Positions 11,220-21,758 of a DNA stretch of 64,000 bases are shown here, piece by piece. This DNA comes from Paralithodes platypus (Eukaryota > Arthropoda > Malacostraca > Decapoda > Lithodidae), in the NCBI GenBank assembly GCA_032716605.1, contig CM064580.1:39310638-39374637 (forward strand). Direction: 5' to 3'. Made by a program: the position numbers and the translations under genes. Below the pieces are notes generated by a model. That model saw only the letters and a list, made by a program, of their open reading frames with translations. It searched no databases and was not told where the DNA came from. Numbering within the stretch: the stretch's first letter is position 1; each line of letters starts with the position of its first letter.

Positions 11220-11610
11220 GAGATGAGAATGGTGAGATGGATGTGTGGGGCCAGGCTACAGAATAGAATAACAAATGTTGAGCTGAGGAGACGTTTATGT
11301 ATAAAGAGTATTAGCGAGGTGATGCGTACAAGTAGACTGGGGTGTATGGACATGTGGAGAGAATGGATGAACAAAATTGGGTGAAAAAATGCAGGTCTGT
11401 GATTGTGGAGGGAGCTGCACCAAAGGGTGGACCGAGGAAGACCTGGGATCGGACTATACGCGCCGATCTCAAATCCAAGAACTTGACAAGTGAAGCAGCC
11501 CTTAACAGGGTTGCCTGGAACGCCGCCATTAGGACAAGAGACTGAAACTACACTTATGTGTGGAACACTCCGTATTAAAATTTTATGTATGTATGTATGT
11601 ATGTATGTAT
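11220..11610 (+). pseudogene. LINE ORF2 C-terminal fragment, part 2, with (ATGT)n tail
   Basis: It continues the LINE interrupted at 9087. It encodes the final block (RMVRWMCGARLQ, then a frame shift, then WVKKCRSVIVEGAAPKGGPR and ALNRVAWNAAIRTRD). One base is missing relative to the 63-kb copy near the GCATGGACATGTGGAGAG-like region (about 11340). After the stop, a short 3' UTR ends in (ATGT)n at 11584-11610. The 63-kb copy has the same tail, so the microsatellite is the element's natural 3' end. Confidence 0.85.
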
Positions 11611-11867
11611 TCATTAAAAGTCGGCCAAAGCTCTTAAATACTAACCTCTAGCCCTGATCACTTTGTAAGGAGAACTCCAAAGAAAAAATGAGCTACCGTA
11701 TGCAGCGTTGGGTACTTCTCACCGAGACGCTATGAACTCCGTCATAGCGTCTCGGTGAGAAGTTCCCAACGCTGCATACGGTAGGTCATTTTTTCTTTGG
11801 AGTTCTCCTTAGAAAGTGATCAGGTCTAGAGGTTAGTATTGAAGAGGTTTGGCCGACTTTTAATGAA
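11610..11867. mobile_element. Hairpin MITE with TA duplication
   Basis: Two arms of about 125 bp pair almost perfectly, from TTCATTAAAAGTCGGCC at the left to GGCCGACTTTTAATGAA at the right, with a small loop near 11738. TA flanks both ends (11608-11609 and 11868-11869), which suggests a Tc1/mariner-mobilised foldback. It landed in the (ATGT)n tail of the preceding LINE. Confidence 0.8.
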
Positions 11868-12724
11868 TACACTATAGCGTTTCCAGTATTTATTATCCGT
11901 GTTTTATGTTTATCGAAAGTCTGTACAGCCATTCTTGACTTAGTCGCCTGAATTTAATGTTTTTAATGATTACACTTCATAAATTAGTGAACAAAATTCA
12001 CTCTGCTTCAATATTCCTCACTTGACCCCTTCACCGCCATGGTTATTTTCATCGTATTCTGGATTTATGTATGTACAATCGCGCTAAGAAGTCATGACTC
12101 GCTTTTTCTAAGGATCGGACAATAGTTCCCAAATCTGGCTAGTGGCTACCGCTGGCAACTCTCCACTGCCCCTCGGAGCCCGGTCGTTTCCAAATTTTAA
12201 ACTATAGGTCTTTGGATATTCCCAATAATTGGCCTACTTAGAAAATTAACCTATTTATGCCCTCCAATTTTGATTTATGTTGAAGTTTGAATAAATATAA
12301 GTAATGTTTGTTTACAATTTCTTTATAGAATAATGAGATTAATTAATTTACATGCGCTATCTAGCATGTTGCACTCCCAGGCCCGTAGGAACGGTAGGAT
12401 ATTCAGCTACCGAGTCAGTCATTGTCAGGATATGAGGGGGAGTATATCTCTTTGCATTTATATTCACTTTTGTCCTTTTACACTTGCCTTTCCATCTTCC
12501 GTTTTTATATGGGTCTCCCTATGGGTTATTATATATTCTAATAGTGAAAATTCATCGTTTGTCTATACAAATTACAAGCTGTTCTCGAGTATTCAAGCTT
12601 TCTTCCAAAATATACTGGAGCCTGCTTGTTTTTCAGGCAGACTGTTGTCCCACATAGAGAATAAAATGTGGAAAAAACAATCTGTTATATGTTTATTTAC
12701 GTGATTTATAAAAACAATCTGTTA
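11868..12724. other. Spacer with one shared repeat segment
   Basis: The part 11990-12110 is the reverse complement of sequence flanking the MITE at 18312-18511 and provides its empty site at 12074-12075. At 12672-12724 a ~38-bp unit (AAAACAATCTGTTATATG...) is duplicated in tandem; the Tigger-like element inserted in the second unit. I see no gene. Confidence 0.6.
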
Positions 12725-14039
12725 CAGTAAACTTCCGTTAATCCGAAGGGCAGCGGACCGGCCCTCGTTCGGATTAGTGGATTTTTCGGATTATCGGACT
12801 TTATCCCTATGAACCTGTGTATTAATGGCCTCACGAAAACATTGAGGCATTAGGCCACCCAAATGACACACACACATATCATATGTTCATGAAATCACTT
12901 CAAAAGTTTACCATTGTCATTGTAGCCTATTACCTACTTCAAAACATTCAGATTAGTGGTTAAAGGAATCTGCTGATATAAACGTAAACACCATATGTCC
13001 GCATCGTCTACTAGCGAGTTTGTCTTGCTCTTGAAGATCAGATCAGATGTGGTTCGGGAAGTAATGCCTTAACAACGGCACTTCCCTGAGAGGTTCTTGT
13101 AATTTTCCTTTTGTGATTTTCCTTTTGTGACGTGCTCTGTTATATTATATTGTATTGAAAGCACCCTTGTCTTGTTGTCTTGAAAGCACCCTTGGGACGC
13201 TCTGATCACTGAACTATAAATAGTAGCGTATCGGAACGTCCAAAGGTGCGTTTTCAAGCTCAAGACTGAATGTGCTTGCAGAAAATGCGGTGCAAGCCAG
13301 TAGCGCATCGGAGCGTCCCAAGGATGCGTTCAAGAGCAAAACAAACTCTCTAGCAGACGATGTGGTGTTTACGTTTATATCAGTAGCTTCCTTTGACCAT
13401 TAATCTGAATGTTTTGAAGTAGGTAATAGGCTACAATGACAATGGTTAACTATTAAAGTGAATTCATGAACATATGATATGTGTGTGCTCCATTATGTGT
13501 CATTTGAGTGGACTAATGCCTCAAAAAGGGGACTTTGGGACTTCTTGAAATTCGGACCATCGGGTGAATTCGGATTTGGCCTCAAATTGAAAAATTCGGA
13601 CTATTGGGAGATTCGAATCATCGGTCGTCGGATTAATCCTCCAGCCCCGGGGGCTATAGCTTGCGACTGTGCTGCGTTACCGGGTGTTTTGACGATCTTT
13701 GGCCTATGTTAACTACTCTGTAAGTCAATGAATATGGCATGTAATGTTGTGAATAAAAAAGAATAATGTTCCACAAACCTTCCTCTATCGAATGGCGTTG
13801 AGTAGAGGTCTCTAGCCCCTCTGGTTGCATAATGGTGAGCGTGGGAAGACGAGTGCTTTTCGGCGGAAAATTCTTCCCGCGTTCGGACGCGTCGCCCCGG
13901 CCATGGCTACGACGCACCTAGCCGCTCGTCGCGCCAAAGTATTTATCTCCCTTAGACGATTTTAGTGTTTGATATTGAGAATGTGATGTTTATTTGATAT
14001 TTTCTAGTTATTTTGAGGCCAATTATATAAAATATGTTT

Positions 14040-14560
14040 ATTAGGGTATCACTGTCACTGATATTGCTAATTTTCACTCGATACCGTACATTTTATTAGC
14101 AATTGAGGTAGGTTATTGTTGTATTAGGCACTGATTATTCGTTATCACAGGTGTTTATTATACTTTGGCCATCAAATATTAGGTCTTGTGTCACTTTCAC
14201 TTTGACAAATATGCTTTAGAGAGTGTCACTGTCACTGATAATGCTCATTTTCACTCGATACCGTACATTTTATTAGTAATTGAGGTAGGTTATTGTTGTA
14301 TTAGGCACTGATTATTCGTTATCACAGGTGTTTATTATACTTTGGCCATCAAATATTAGGTCTTGTGTCACTTTCACTTTGACAAATATGCTTTAGAGAG
14401 TGTCACTGATAATGCTCATTTTCACTCGATACCGTACATTTTATTAGTAATTGAGGTAGGTTATTGTTGTATTAGGCACTGATTATTCGTTATCACAGGT
14501 GTTTATTATACTTTGGCCATCAAATATTAGGTCTTGTGTCACTTTCACTTAGTTATATAA
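14040..14560. repeat. Three ~175-bp tandem units in piggyBac 3' region
   Basis: About three units starting near 14040, 14217 and 14400 share CACTCGATACCGTACATTTT and GGCACTGATTATTCGTTATC. The other piggyBac copy has four units at 28153-28854. Confidence 0.9.
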
Positions 14561-14968
14561 TTTGTAAACGTTTTATATACAATTTATTGTGTCTTTTTTT
14601 CACTGATTTCTATATTTCTATAGGTTCTAATCATATGAATGTCACTTGGTATATACATATGTGTCACTTTCACATATTATTATGGTGTAATTGTATTTGT
14701 ATAAATGTTTTCATAATTCATGACTTTTGTATAACAATAAATTGGTTTACTTCCACTTTTTGCCTATATATATATACTGTACATATTGTCATTATCTTTG
14801 GCACTTTCACTATGATTATTAGAACTCCAGCTTGGAGTGGTAATCAAAGAAGCATTCTAAAGCACAGAGTGCCACCTTGCACTCCACACACTCCATGGTT
14901 GACTTTTTACCTGGCCTCACCCTGCTGTTGTAGCAGACATGGCACCGCTTCTGCTGTGTTCTTCCTGA

Positions 14969-17686
14969 TTAATTCTGAGGCAGGGAACCAAGCCTGTGCC
15001 TAATCAAGTATTGAGCACACTGCAAGCGGTCAATAACGGCGGGCCCAGGATGTGCCACTGCCCTCTGTGGCGTAGCATACTTCTCCAGGAGCTCCGTCAA
15101 CACCTGCTTTTGGAACCTCCGCAGGCTATTGAACTTCATGGGTGTGTTCACATTCCGAAGCTTGTATATATTGTAGGCATTCAGAACTGACATGTCCACC
15201 ATATGCAGAAAGAACTTTTTGTACCATCTGCACGAGGTACGCAGGCAGTCAATGAAGCCTATCTGCATGTCGGACTTGTCCACCAGCCTCATGTTGATGT
15301 TGTAGTCCAGAACAGCATCGGGCTTGGTCACCCTGGCCTGGGTGCGGCGATCCACCTTGCCAGTCTCCACCATTTCCCCCTTGTGGATGGTGGTCAGGAG
15401 GTTGACCTTCCGCTGGTCGTGCCAGTGGATAGCCAGAATGGGCCCCGACTTCTTCTTGAACACATCACCTTTTTTGGTCTTTGGAGGGAAAGGTGGCATG
15501 CCCTTCCTTTTCCCTCGTACTGTGCCTACAGTCCCCGTCTTGCGCTCATGCAGGTACTGTGAGAGAGTGGGGGACGTGTAATAATTGTCCGTGTAGAGGA
15601 CGTGATTCTTGTGAAAGTAGCAGTCCATCATGGCTTGCACCACTGCTCCGCCAAAGCCAATGAGGGGGTCCACAAGCAAGTCCCCTTCCTTCCCGCTGTA
15701 GACCAGGAAGTCCAGGACATAGCCAGTTTGGCAGTCGCACAGCACAAAGAATTTTATGCCAAAGCGATGTCTTTTGAGGGGATGTACTGCCGGAAGCTGA
15801 GTTTTCCCCGGAACAGCACAAGAGACTCGTCAATGACGACCTTGCGGAAGGGCTTGAAGTAGGAGGTGAAGCGTTCTCGCATCATCTCGTATAACGTCCT
15901 AATCTTCCACAGCTTGTCACCGAGGTGGACGTCGGTGTTGGTGACAAGATGGAGCGCTGCGAGGATATCAAGGTACCGGTCGCGAGACATATATTTCCCG
16001 AAGGCAGGGGTGGATATCAGATCATTGGTGATCCAATAGTCAGGCAACCTATGCTTCTTGACATGAGGCATTAGCATGGTGAGTGCCAGGAACACCATGA
16101 ACTCTTTATGAGTCACTGGGGTCCACTGCCTCATGTGGCCCTTGGTCACCTTGCCCAAAAAGTGGACCTGGAATTAGTGCTGCTTATTTGTCTCTTTGAC
16201 AACATAGCCTACCACCTCCTCATCAAAGAAGGCCTCAAATAGTTCGTGTGGTGGAGCATTGGGGCCTGCAGGAAAATTGGGGGTAATGCCTGAACCCTCC
16301 AGTACCTCATCAAAAGCTGGCATATCAGGGTTGTATCCATCCCCATCAACTACGTCTTGCCACTGAAAAACGTAGAATGGGTCTTGTCTACGCTGACGAG
16401 GAGCTCCAGCTGGTGGCCCAGCACGCCCACGTCCAACTCGGGAGGCGCGCGCCCTAGGGCAGCGAGGGCGTCGGCCAGCACGACGGGCAGCACGACGCCG
16501 GGCCAAGCGGATGGGTCGAGGGTCGTCGATGTCCATATAGTCATCGTCAGAGTGGTCATCTTGCCCTGACGGTGGACCTATGTAATCATGGCCAGAGTCT
16601 TCAGAGAGGTGCCCTTCATCATCAGTGGCCCCCACATAATCTGGCGGGGAACCAGTGATGCGTGGGCGGCGTGCGGGTGGGCGAGGTGGGGAAGGAGTGG
16701 CAGGTGAGGCTGTGTCCCCCCCGAGGTCCTGGGCTTCTTGGCCTGCGACGAGTGACAGAAAGCAATGTTTCACTGTCACTAGGCCCAGGTATTGGTGATG
16801 CGAGCTCAAAGACTTCTTCAGGAAGACATGTTGAAGGCGGGAGAGGTGGGGAGGACCGTGGGGAAAGTTGCTGGGACGTATGGCTGGGGCCGGCAGGGGT
16901 GGACGCCGCGGGAGCCTCGAACAAAACTCTCTTACTTTTCTTAATGTTTTTGGTATATTTCCTACCTTTCCCCTTTTCGGCAGCAGTATGTCTCCTGTCG
17001 GGGGACCTAGGAGGCAAATAGACCGAAAGTGGGGGGTCCTCAACCCTTGGCAATGGTGGGGGTGGTGGGGAAGAATGCGGGGCATCCAGGTCATCTTGGG
17101 TGGCGTGGGTAGATAAGGGAGACAATGGCGGACGAGAAGGGTCACCACGCTGACCCTCACTCACAGCCTCATCCTCACCAAGTATTTTTGCTTGTTCCCT
17201 AGCTGCCGTGGCCGCCTTCTCAAGTATTTTCTGCTTATACAAGTGTAGCTTGAAAGGCGATTTACCTGGGGAAGGGCTTGGAGTCGTGTCACTTATGCGA
17301 AATTTGGTGAGTGACCTTGAACTCTCCCACTCACTCACTCTCTCAAGTTCACTGTCTTTAGGTAAACCAGCTTCCTCAACAACTGGTACATCACCTTCAT
17401 CACTCTCATCACTGTCATGTTCTCTCGCAAATCCCAGGAATTGCTCTTCTTTCTCACTCTCATGGCCATAATCACTCGACTTATAGTTACTGGAGTCGTC
17501 ACTGACTATATCATCAACACTATACTTGGCATCAGCACGCTCATATAGTCTCAATGTTGTCCCAATACCTCCGGGAGATAACACATTTAGGCGATGGCGT
17601 CGGGGTAAGGCGCGACGAACTAGCAAGGGCGTCGTAGGAAGCACGGTATCGGACACAGCGGAATCACTATTTGGCGTACTGTCCAT
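14969..17686 (-). pseudogene. piggyBac transposase, disrupted
   Basis: The frame starts at the ATG at 17686 (MDSTPNSDSA), matching the start preferred for the intact copy. Compared base by base with that copy there is one extra G in a G-run (16716-16722, seven versus six), a CAA-to-TAA stop at 16174-16176 just before the DDE domain, one missing A in an A-run near 15772-15776, and a GAA-to-TAA stop at 14969-14971. The catalytic blocks IDESLVLFRG, YTDNYY and VDKSD are still readable in separate frames. Two of the lesions are homopolymer indels, so assembly error should be excluded before calling them fixed. Confidence 0.95.
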
Positions 17687-17898
17687 GATGGCGTCAGGGT
17701 AGATACTGTTGTTGTGGCGTCGTTTACGCCTGGTGGCGCCACCTACCGTCCCATTATACCAAAAATGTACACGCGGCATTCGAAAGCACGCACGCAAGCA
17801 ATGGGCGTTCAAGAGCCCTTCCGGGTTGCGCGGGCCGAGGTTGTTATGGGCGTTCAAGAGCCCTTCCGGGTTGGAGGGGTTAAAGGACTTTTACTGTA

Positions 17899-18311
17899 TA
17901 TGTTTATTTATGTGATTTATTGACACTTATGGTTTGAATATTAGTTTTATCTGTTGGTTTTAATTTTATGAGATACTTTTCTCCCAGCATTGTTGGTTTA
18001 AAAAGGTAATACAAGCATTAAGAAACTTGCTCCACATTTTAATCCTGAATCTAGTGAGCGAAATACTACGAGTTTCAATTTTTTTTCGTTCGGTTTAGTC
18101 TAAACTTTCGTATTATTTGGTTTGCTCTCACATAATGAGATAAATATATTGCAAAAATACTTGTATATCGTGTTTTTGGTATTGTTTCCTTCAATACAGT
18201 TCTCCCCGGTGTGTAATATATGAATATAGTAGAGCCTTAATAGTTGCCAGATAGCACTTTCTGAACAAAAAGGTACTGGGAATCAAGTCATGACTTCTTA
18301 GCGCGATTGTA
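17899..18311. other. Spacer ending in a MITE end
   Basis: AT-rich and without a gene. The last ~35 bp (CAAGTCATGACTTCTTAGCGCGATTG, read to 18309) resembles the TIR family seen at 8192 and 20974 (AGTCATG...TTAGCGC) and abuts the TA used by the next element. Confidence 0.5.
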
Positions 18312-18511
18312 CACTCGGTACAAAAAGTATCTGCACCCCTACGCTGATCATCAGGTGTGTACAGCTCGATAGGGTTGGTACATCTGCCTGCAACTATCCG
18401 ATCGTCTCCGACACACGGATATAGTTGCAGGCAGAGGTACCAACCCTATCGAGTTGTACTGTACACACCTGATGATCAGCGTAGGGGTGCAGATACTTTT
18501 TTGACCGAGTG
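18312..18511. mobile_element. Tc1-like MITE (200 bp)
   Basis: TA at 18310-18311 and 18512-18513 flank inverted ends: CACTCGGTACAAAAAGTATC at the left and, reversed, CACTCGGTCAAAAAAGTATC. The arms run nearly to the centre, forming a long hairpin. The reverse-complement sequence at 12074-12075 has the same flanks joined by a single TA and no element, an exact empty site. Confidence 0.92.
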
Positions 18512-18623
18512 TACATACATAAATCCAGAATACGATGAAAATAATAATGGCAGTGAAGGGGGTTAAGTGAGGAATTTCTGTTTTGTGTATTATGTTTCAT
18601 ATTTAGTTTTGCTAAATATTTTG

Positions 18624-18745
18624 TTCCACATACTGTATTGACTTTGATTAGTTGTTTTTTGTCTTTATATTGTGTCGTCCCAGTTTTGGATGTTATTAAA
18701 ATTGGCTACTGACTAACTCTAGGAATAAAATGCAAGTTGTTACAT
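18624..18745 (+). repeat. 3'-anchored repeat copy (divergent)
   Basis: It contains GACTTTGATTAGTTG, TCTTTATATTGTGTCGTCC, CAGTTTTGG and, after a divergent stretch, TGCAAGTTGTTACAT, in the same order as the segment at 10508-10650. Confidence 0.6.
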
Positions 18746-18765
18746 ATATTTTCTTTTCTTTTCAG

Positions 18766-18855
18766 GTCAAGTGTTCCCATGATTTAGCAACAATCTGTTG
18801 GCTGTTGCCGTGGTGGTATGGCTGCCTCGTCCCGGCCTCTACTGCTTTAAGAAAT
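18766..18855 (+). other. Candidate host exon 2
   Basis: The 90-bp stretch is preceded by a strong pyrimidine tract ending TTTCTTTTCTTTTCAG and followed by GTAAGT, both good splice signals. Its first frame is open (begins VKCSHDLA); the other two contain stops. It is in phase with one open frame of the candidate exon at 8012-8118. I recognise no domain, and a non-coding exon or chance match is possible. Confidence 0.3.
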
Positions 18856-18954
18856 GTAAGTACTGTATATTCATAATCGTTTTGTTTTTGGTTGCTTAGT
18901 TTATCATAATGTATGTTCCATCAATTGCGTCTATTCAATCAACTTCCAGTTACT

Positions 18955-19060
18955 TAAGCAGTTGACTTGTGTTGATTCTTTTAATAAACCAGTGAAGTCG
19001 CACCTATTTCTGAAGGCTTATGATACTGCTTACTGTACTGATGACTATAAACATATATTT
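18955..19060 (+). pseudogene. Possible LINE C-terminal remnant
   Basis: One frame reads DSFNKPVKSHLFLKAYD. This resembles the FKxxLKTHLFxxAYD end of several LINE ORF2 proteins. It is short and has no supporting neighbours, so the assignment is weak. Confidence 0.2.
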
Positions 19061-19159
19061 TTTGTTTGAAAAATTTAAGTTAATGCCAGCGCTCGTGAAT
19101 CATCTTTGAGAATTGGCGCTCGTACAATACAGTACCAGCCTATTATTATTATTATTAAT

Positions 19160-20512
19160 ATTATTAGACTGGAAGAGTGCATGTATTGTGCCGTTGTACA
19201 AGGGGAAGGGAGATCGGCAGGAGTGTTCAAGTTATAGAGGTATTAGTTTATTGTCAGTGGTTGGAAAGCTGTATGGCAGGGTGTTGATAGAGAGGATAAT
19301 AAAGTGTACGGAAGTTGCAATAGGAGAAGAACAGTGCGGTTTTAGGAGGGGAAGAGGGTGCGTGGATCAGATGTTTGCAGTAAGACAGTTATGCGAGAAG
19401 TATTTAGAGAAGCATAAGGAGATATTTTGGGCTTTTATGGACTTGGAAAAAGCATATGATCGTGTGGACCGTGAAGCAATGTGGAAGGTGTTAAGGATTT
19501 ATGAAATTGGAGGAAATTGTTAGAAGCAGTTAAGAGTTTTTATGAAGGGAGCAGAGCATGTGTGAGAGTAGGAAATGGTGAGTTGAGTGAATGGTTTGAG
19601 GCAAAGGTAGGTTTGCGACAGGGTTGTGTAATGTCACCATGGCTGTTTAATATGTTTATGGATGGTGTGGTGAGGGAGGTGAAAAGGAGAACTATGGGAA
19701 GAGGATTAGGTTTAGTAGGAAAGAATGGTAGAGATTGGGAGTTGAATCAGTTGCTGTTCGCTGATGACCAGCATTGGTGGCGGATTCTGATGAGAAACTG
19801 CAGCGGGTAGTCAAAGAGTTTGGTGTGGTTTGTGGAAGGAGGAAACTGAAGGTGAACGTCAATAAAGTAAAGTAATGGTGTGTAATAGGGGAGAGCATAG
19901 GGTGAATCTAGATGTGAGGCTGGATGGGGAAATATTGGAACAAGTAGAGTGTTTTAAATATCTAGGAGGAACAATAAGCAGGAGTGGAGGTATGCAAGTG
20001 GAGGTAAAACAGAGAGTGTGTGAAGGAAGGAAGGTTTTCGGAGCAATGGGAAGTATGTGGAAGACGAGAAATCTCGGAGTGAAAGTAAAAAGTGCACTGT
20101 ATCAAGGAATTGTTGTGCCAACAGTGATGTATGGGGCTGAGACATGGGCTCTGAGAAAAAGGAGAAAAGAGGGCTGGATGTGATGGAGATGAGCTGCTTG
20201 AGGAGTATGTGTGGAGTTACTCGTAGAGACAGATTGAGAAATGAAGAGATACGTAGGAGAGTGGGGCAGCAGGAACATTTGTCAGCCAGAGTGGACAGAA
20301 GGGTGCTGAGCTGGTATGGTCATGTTGAACGAATGGGAGATGAAAGGCTTACAAAGAGAATATGTGAGTCTGGTACAAGGGAGATAGAAGGGCAGGAAGA
20401 CCCCCATTGAGATGGAGAGACTGTGTAAGAAAGGCTTTGGATGATAGAGGAATGACTATAGATCAGGCAGGGGAAGTGGTGGTGGACAGGAGTGAATGGA
20501 ATGCTTGTGAAT
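19160..20512 (+). pseudogene. LINE ORF2: reverse transcriptase (RTE-like)
   Basis: Frames 19113-19523, 19517-19810, 19875-20183 and 20144-20410 together cover the reverse transcriptase: SSYRGISLLSVVGKLYGR, EEQCGFRRGRGCVDQMF, AFMDLEKAYDRVDREAMW, GLRQGCVMSPWLFNMFMDG, then the LLFADD active site. The tail CFKYLGGTISRSGG, VMYGAETWALRKR, RNEEIRRRVG and VLSWYGHVERMGDER follows. Frame breaks lie near 19520, 19785, 19870, 20150 and 20400. The endonuclease domain is absent (5' truncation). The clade call rests on the RQGCVMSPWLFN and YGAETW blocks and is not certain. Confidence 0.85.
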
Positions 20513-20935
20513 AGTTGAGTGAACACGTGGTCATTTGGAGTAAGGGGTCGGGCGCAAGTTGGACTAGATAATAGTCCATCAGGCGCCTGGCCCGGGGAGA
20601 CGATTAATATGAAGGGTGTGCCTGGAAGAGTGGTGGGAGGGCTTGTCGCTTTGGCTCCGCTGCATGTCTGCCTGCCGAGATCGGAACCTCTCCTGGTGGT
20701 CAGGGGCCGGGGGAGTGCTGGAGCGACCTTGGTAACCCTGGTCTCTGGGTCTTCTCCTGGGTGACCTGGATGTGTGAGAGTTTGTGTTTTTTATCTGTGT
20801 TTATTTTTTGTTTTATGTTGTTTTTGTGTTTTCCCTGTTCTTGCTCTGTCTTGAGTCGGCTACCCCCAAAATGGGGATTGGGCCTGAGCATATAGATAGA
20901 TAGAATAGATAGAATATTATTATTATTATTATCAT
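19160..20935 (+). mobile_element. RTE-like non-LTR retrotransposon, 5'-truncated
   Basis: The plus strand encodes most of a reverse transcriptase and its C-terminal region, then a ~400-bp 3' UTR ending in TATAGATAGATAGAATAGATAG and (ATT)n. The start near 19160 follows (ATT)n, which also borders the 3' end, so the target was probably an ATT repeat. The final ~75 bp (CTGTCTTGAGTCGGCTACCCC...GGGCCTGAGCATATAGA) recurs as isolated fragments at 57075, 57190 and 62480. Confidence 0.85.
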
Positions 20936-20973
20936 TATCTACAGTTGTTGGCTTTGTTGTACTTTCTCGTGTA

Positions 20974-21712
20974 CGGTGGCGCTAATAAGTCATGTCCCAG
21001 CTGTCATTACGTTTGGCTCGCTTTGTGCTGTATTAATGTCTGTCAGATGTTTTTGTTGTTCCCCAAGCTGCCTGGCCGAACAGCCCCAAGTCCCCGAGCA
21101 AGGCCAAGGCCATAACCGAGCGCCCACACAGAACCCTCCCTGCCGACCACAATAAAGCCTGGGTGACCGAAGCCACTCCATGGCGGGGAGCTGAGGAGGG
21201 TGCGGAAACGCCCAGGAAACCAAAGCCCCACCCAGGGCCCTGTGCCTCTCAGCAATTATGAAGAGAAAGTTGAGGGGCAAAGGAAAAATGTGACGCTTTG
21301 GCTTCCAATCTTGGTAGATTGGGAGGTCAATCCACGGAAGAGACGCCGTCACTTGAGATCTAGAAAATATATAAGTAAAAGGAACAGTCAGAGTAAGCTA
21401 TGGGTATGGAAGAGATCGCTCAGTTCTCACTCTGATAGACCAGCCCATCACCACATGACTAGAACCCAATCCTCTCAGCATCAGCTGGGAAAGGCCCTAG
21501 AAAGCCACCTTTGGCGGGGGGATAGCTCCCCTATTTCAACCCCTTTTGGGGTTGGGCACCCGCTTGTCTGTCAGATGTTGAATAGGGTGGGTAAGTGTAG
21601 GAACCTGTTTGTATATATCACTCGATATGAAGAAATGAAGCTTGGGTATTGCTGATACCAATTATTGATCAAAATATACTTTGTGCCGAGCATTGACTTA
21701 TTAGCGCCACTG
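20974..21712. mobile_element. TA-flanked MITE, copy 2, carrying a SINE-like insert
   Basis: TA lies at 20972-20973 and 21713-21714. Inverted ends are CGGTGGCGCTAATAAGTCAT and, reversed, CAGTGGCGCTAATAAGTCAA. Subtracting the 513-bp insert at 21052-21564 and one 15-bp duplicate leaves 211 bp, the same as 8192-8402, of which it is the inverted counterpart. Confidence 0.88.
21052..21564 (-). mobile_element. SINE-like retroposon, copy 1 (513 bp)
   Basis: It is flanked by the perfect 15-bp duplicate TGTCTGTCAGATGTT at 21037-21051 and 21565-21579. Read on the minus strand it begins near GCGGGTGCCCAACCCC and ends ...GGGGAACAACAAAA. Long variable target duplication and a short A-rich tail indicate target-primed retrotransposition. 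It has no coding frame of interest. A box-B-like GGTTCTAGTC occurs about 100 bp from its 5' end, suggesting a possible Pol III head, unproven. Confidence 0.85.
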
Positions 21713-21758
21713 TACTTTGTCGTGTACTATTATGCATTTCTATGGTTGATGTATACTT

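Larger units (their letters stand above)
13637..17879 (-). mobile_element. piggyBac element, broken copy
   Basis: TTAA duplicates lie at 13633-13636 and 17880-17883. Ends read inwards are TCCTCCAGCCCCGG and CCCCTCCAACCCGG. The element matches 24837-29244 throughout in inverted orientation. It carries the subterminal direct repeats (AACCCGGAAGGGCTCTTGAA) at its 5' side, three ~175-bp tandem units at its 3' side and a disrupted transposase gene. Confidence 0.95.
12725..17896. mobile_element. pogo/Tigger-like foldback element, interrupted by piggyBac
   Basis: The left end is CAGTAAACTTCCGTTAATCCG. The right end, read inwards across the piggyBac insertion, is CAGTAAAAGTCC then TTTAATCCGACG. TA flanks it at 12723-12724 and 17897-17898. 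Ends of the form CAGTAAA...TTAATCCG with repeated ATTCGGA/TTCGGAT motifs are characteristic of pogo/Tigger elements. Without piggyBac it is about 925 bp. Long arms (12790-13050 and 13320-13570) are inverted, so it is a foldback with no transposase. Confidence 0.85.

Noticed and set aside
11072..11614. 180-residue minus-strand frame
   Set aside because: It spans the hAT end, the target duplication and the antisense of the LINE, so it cannot be a real protein.
12333..12704. 123-residue plus-strand frame
   Set aside because: No family features; it runs into the duplicated flank of the Tigger-like element.
16662..17021. 119-residue plus-strand frame opposite the piggyBac N-terminus
   Set aside because: Antisense shadow; the same shadow appears opposite the other copy at 25695-26060.
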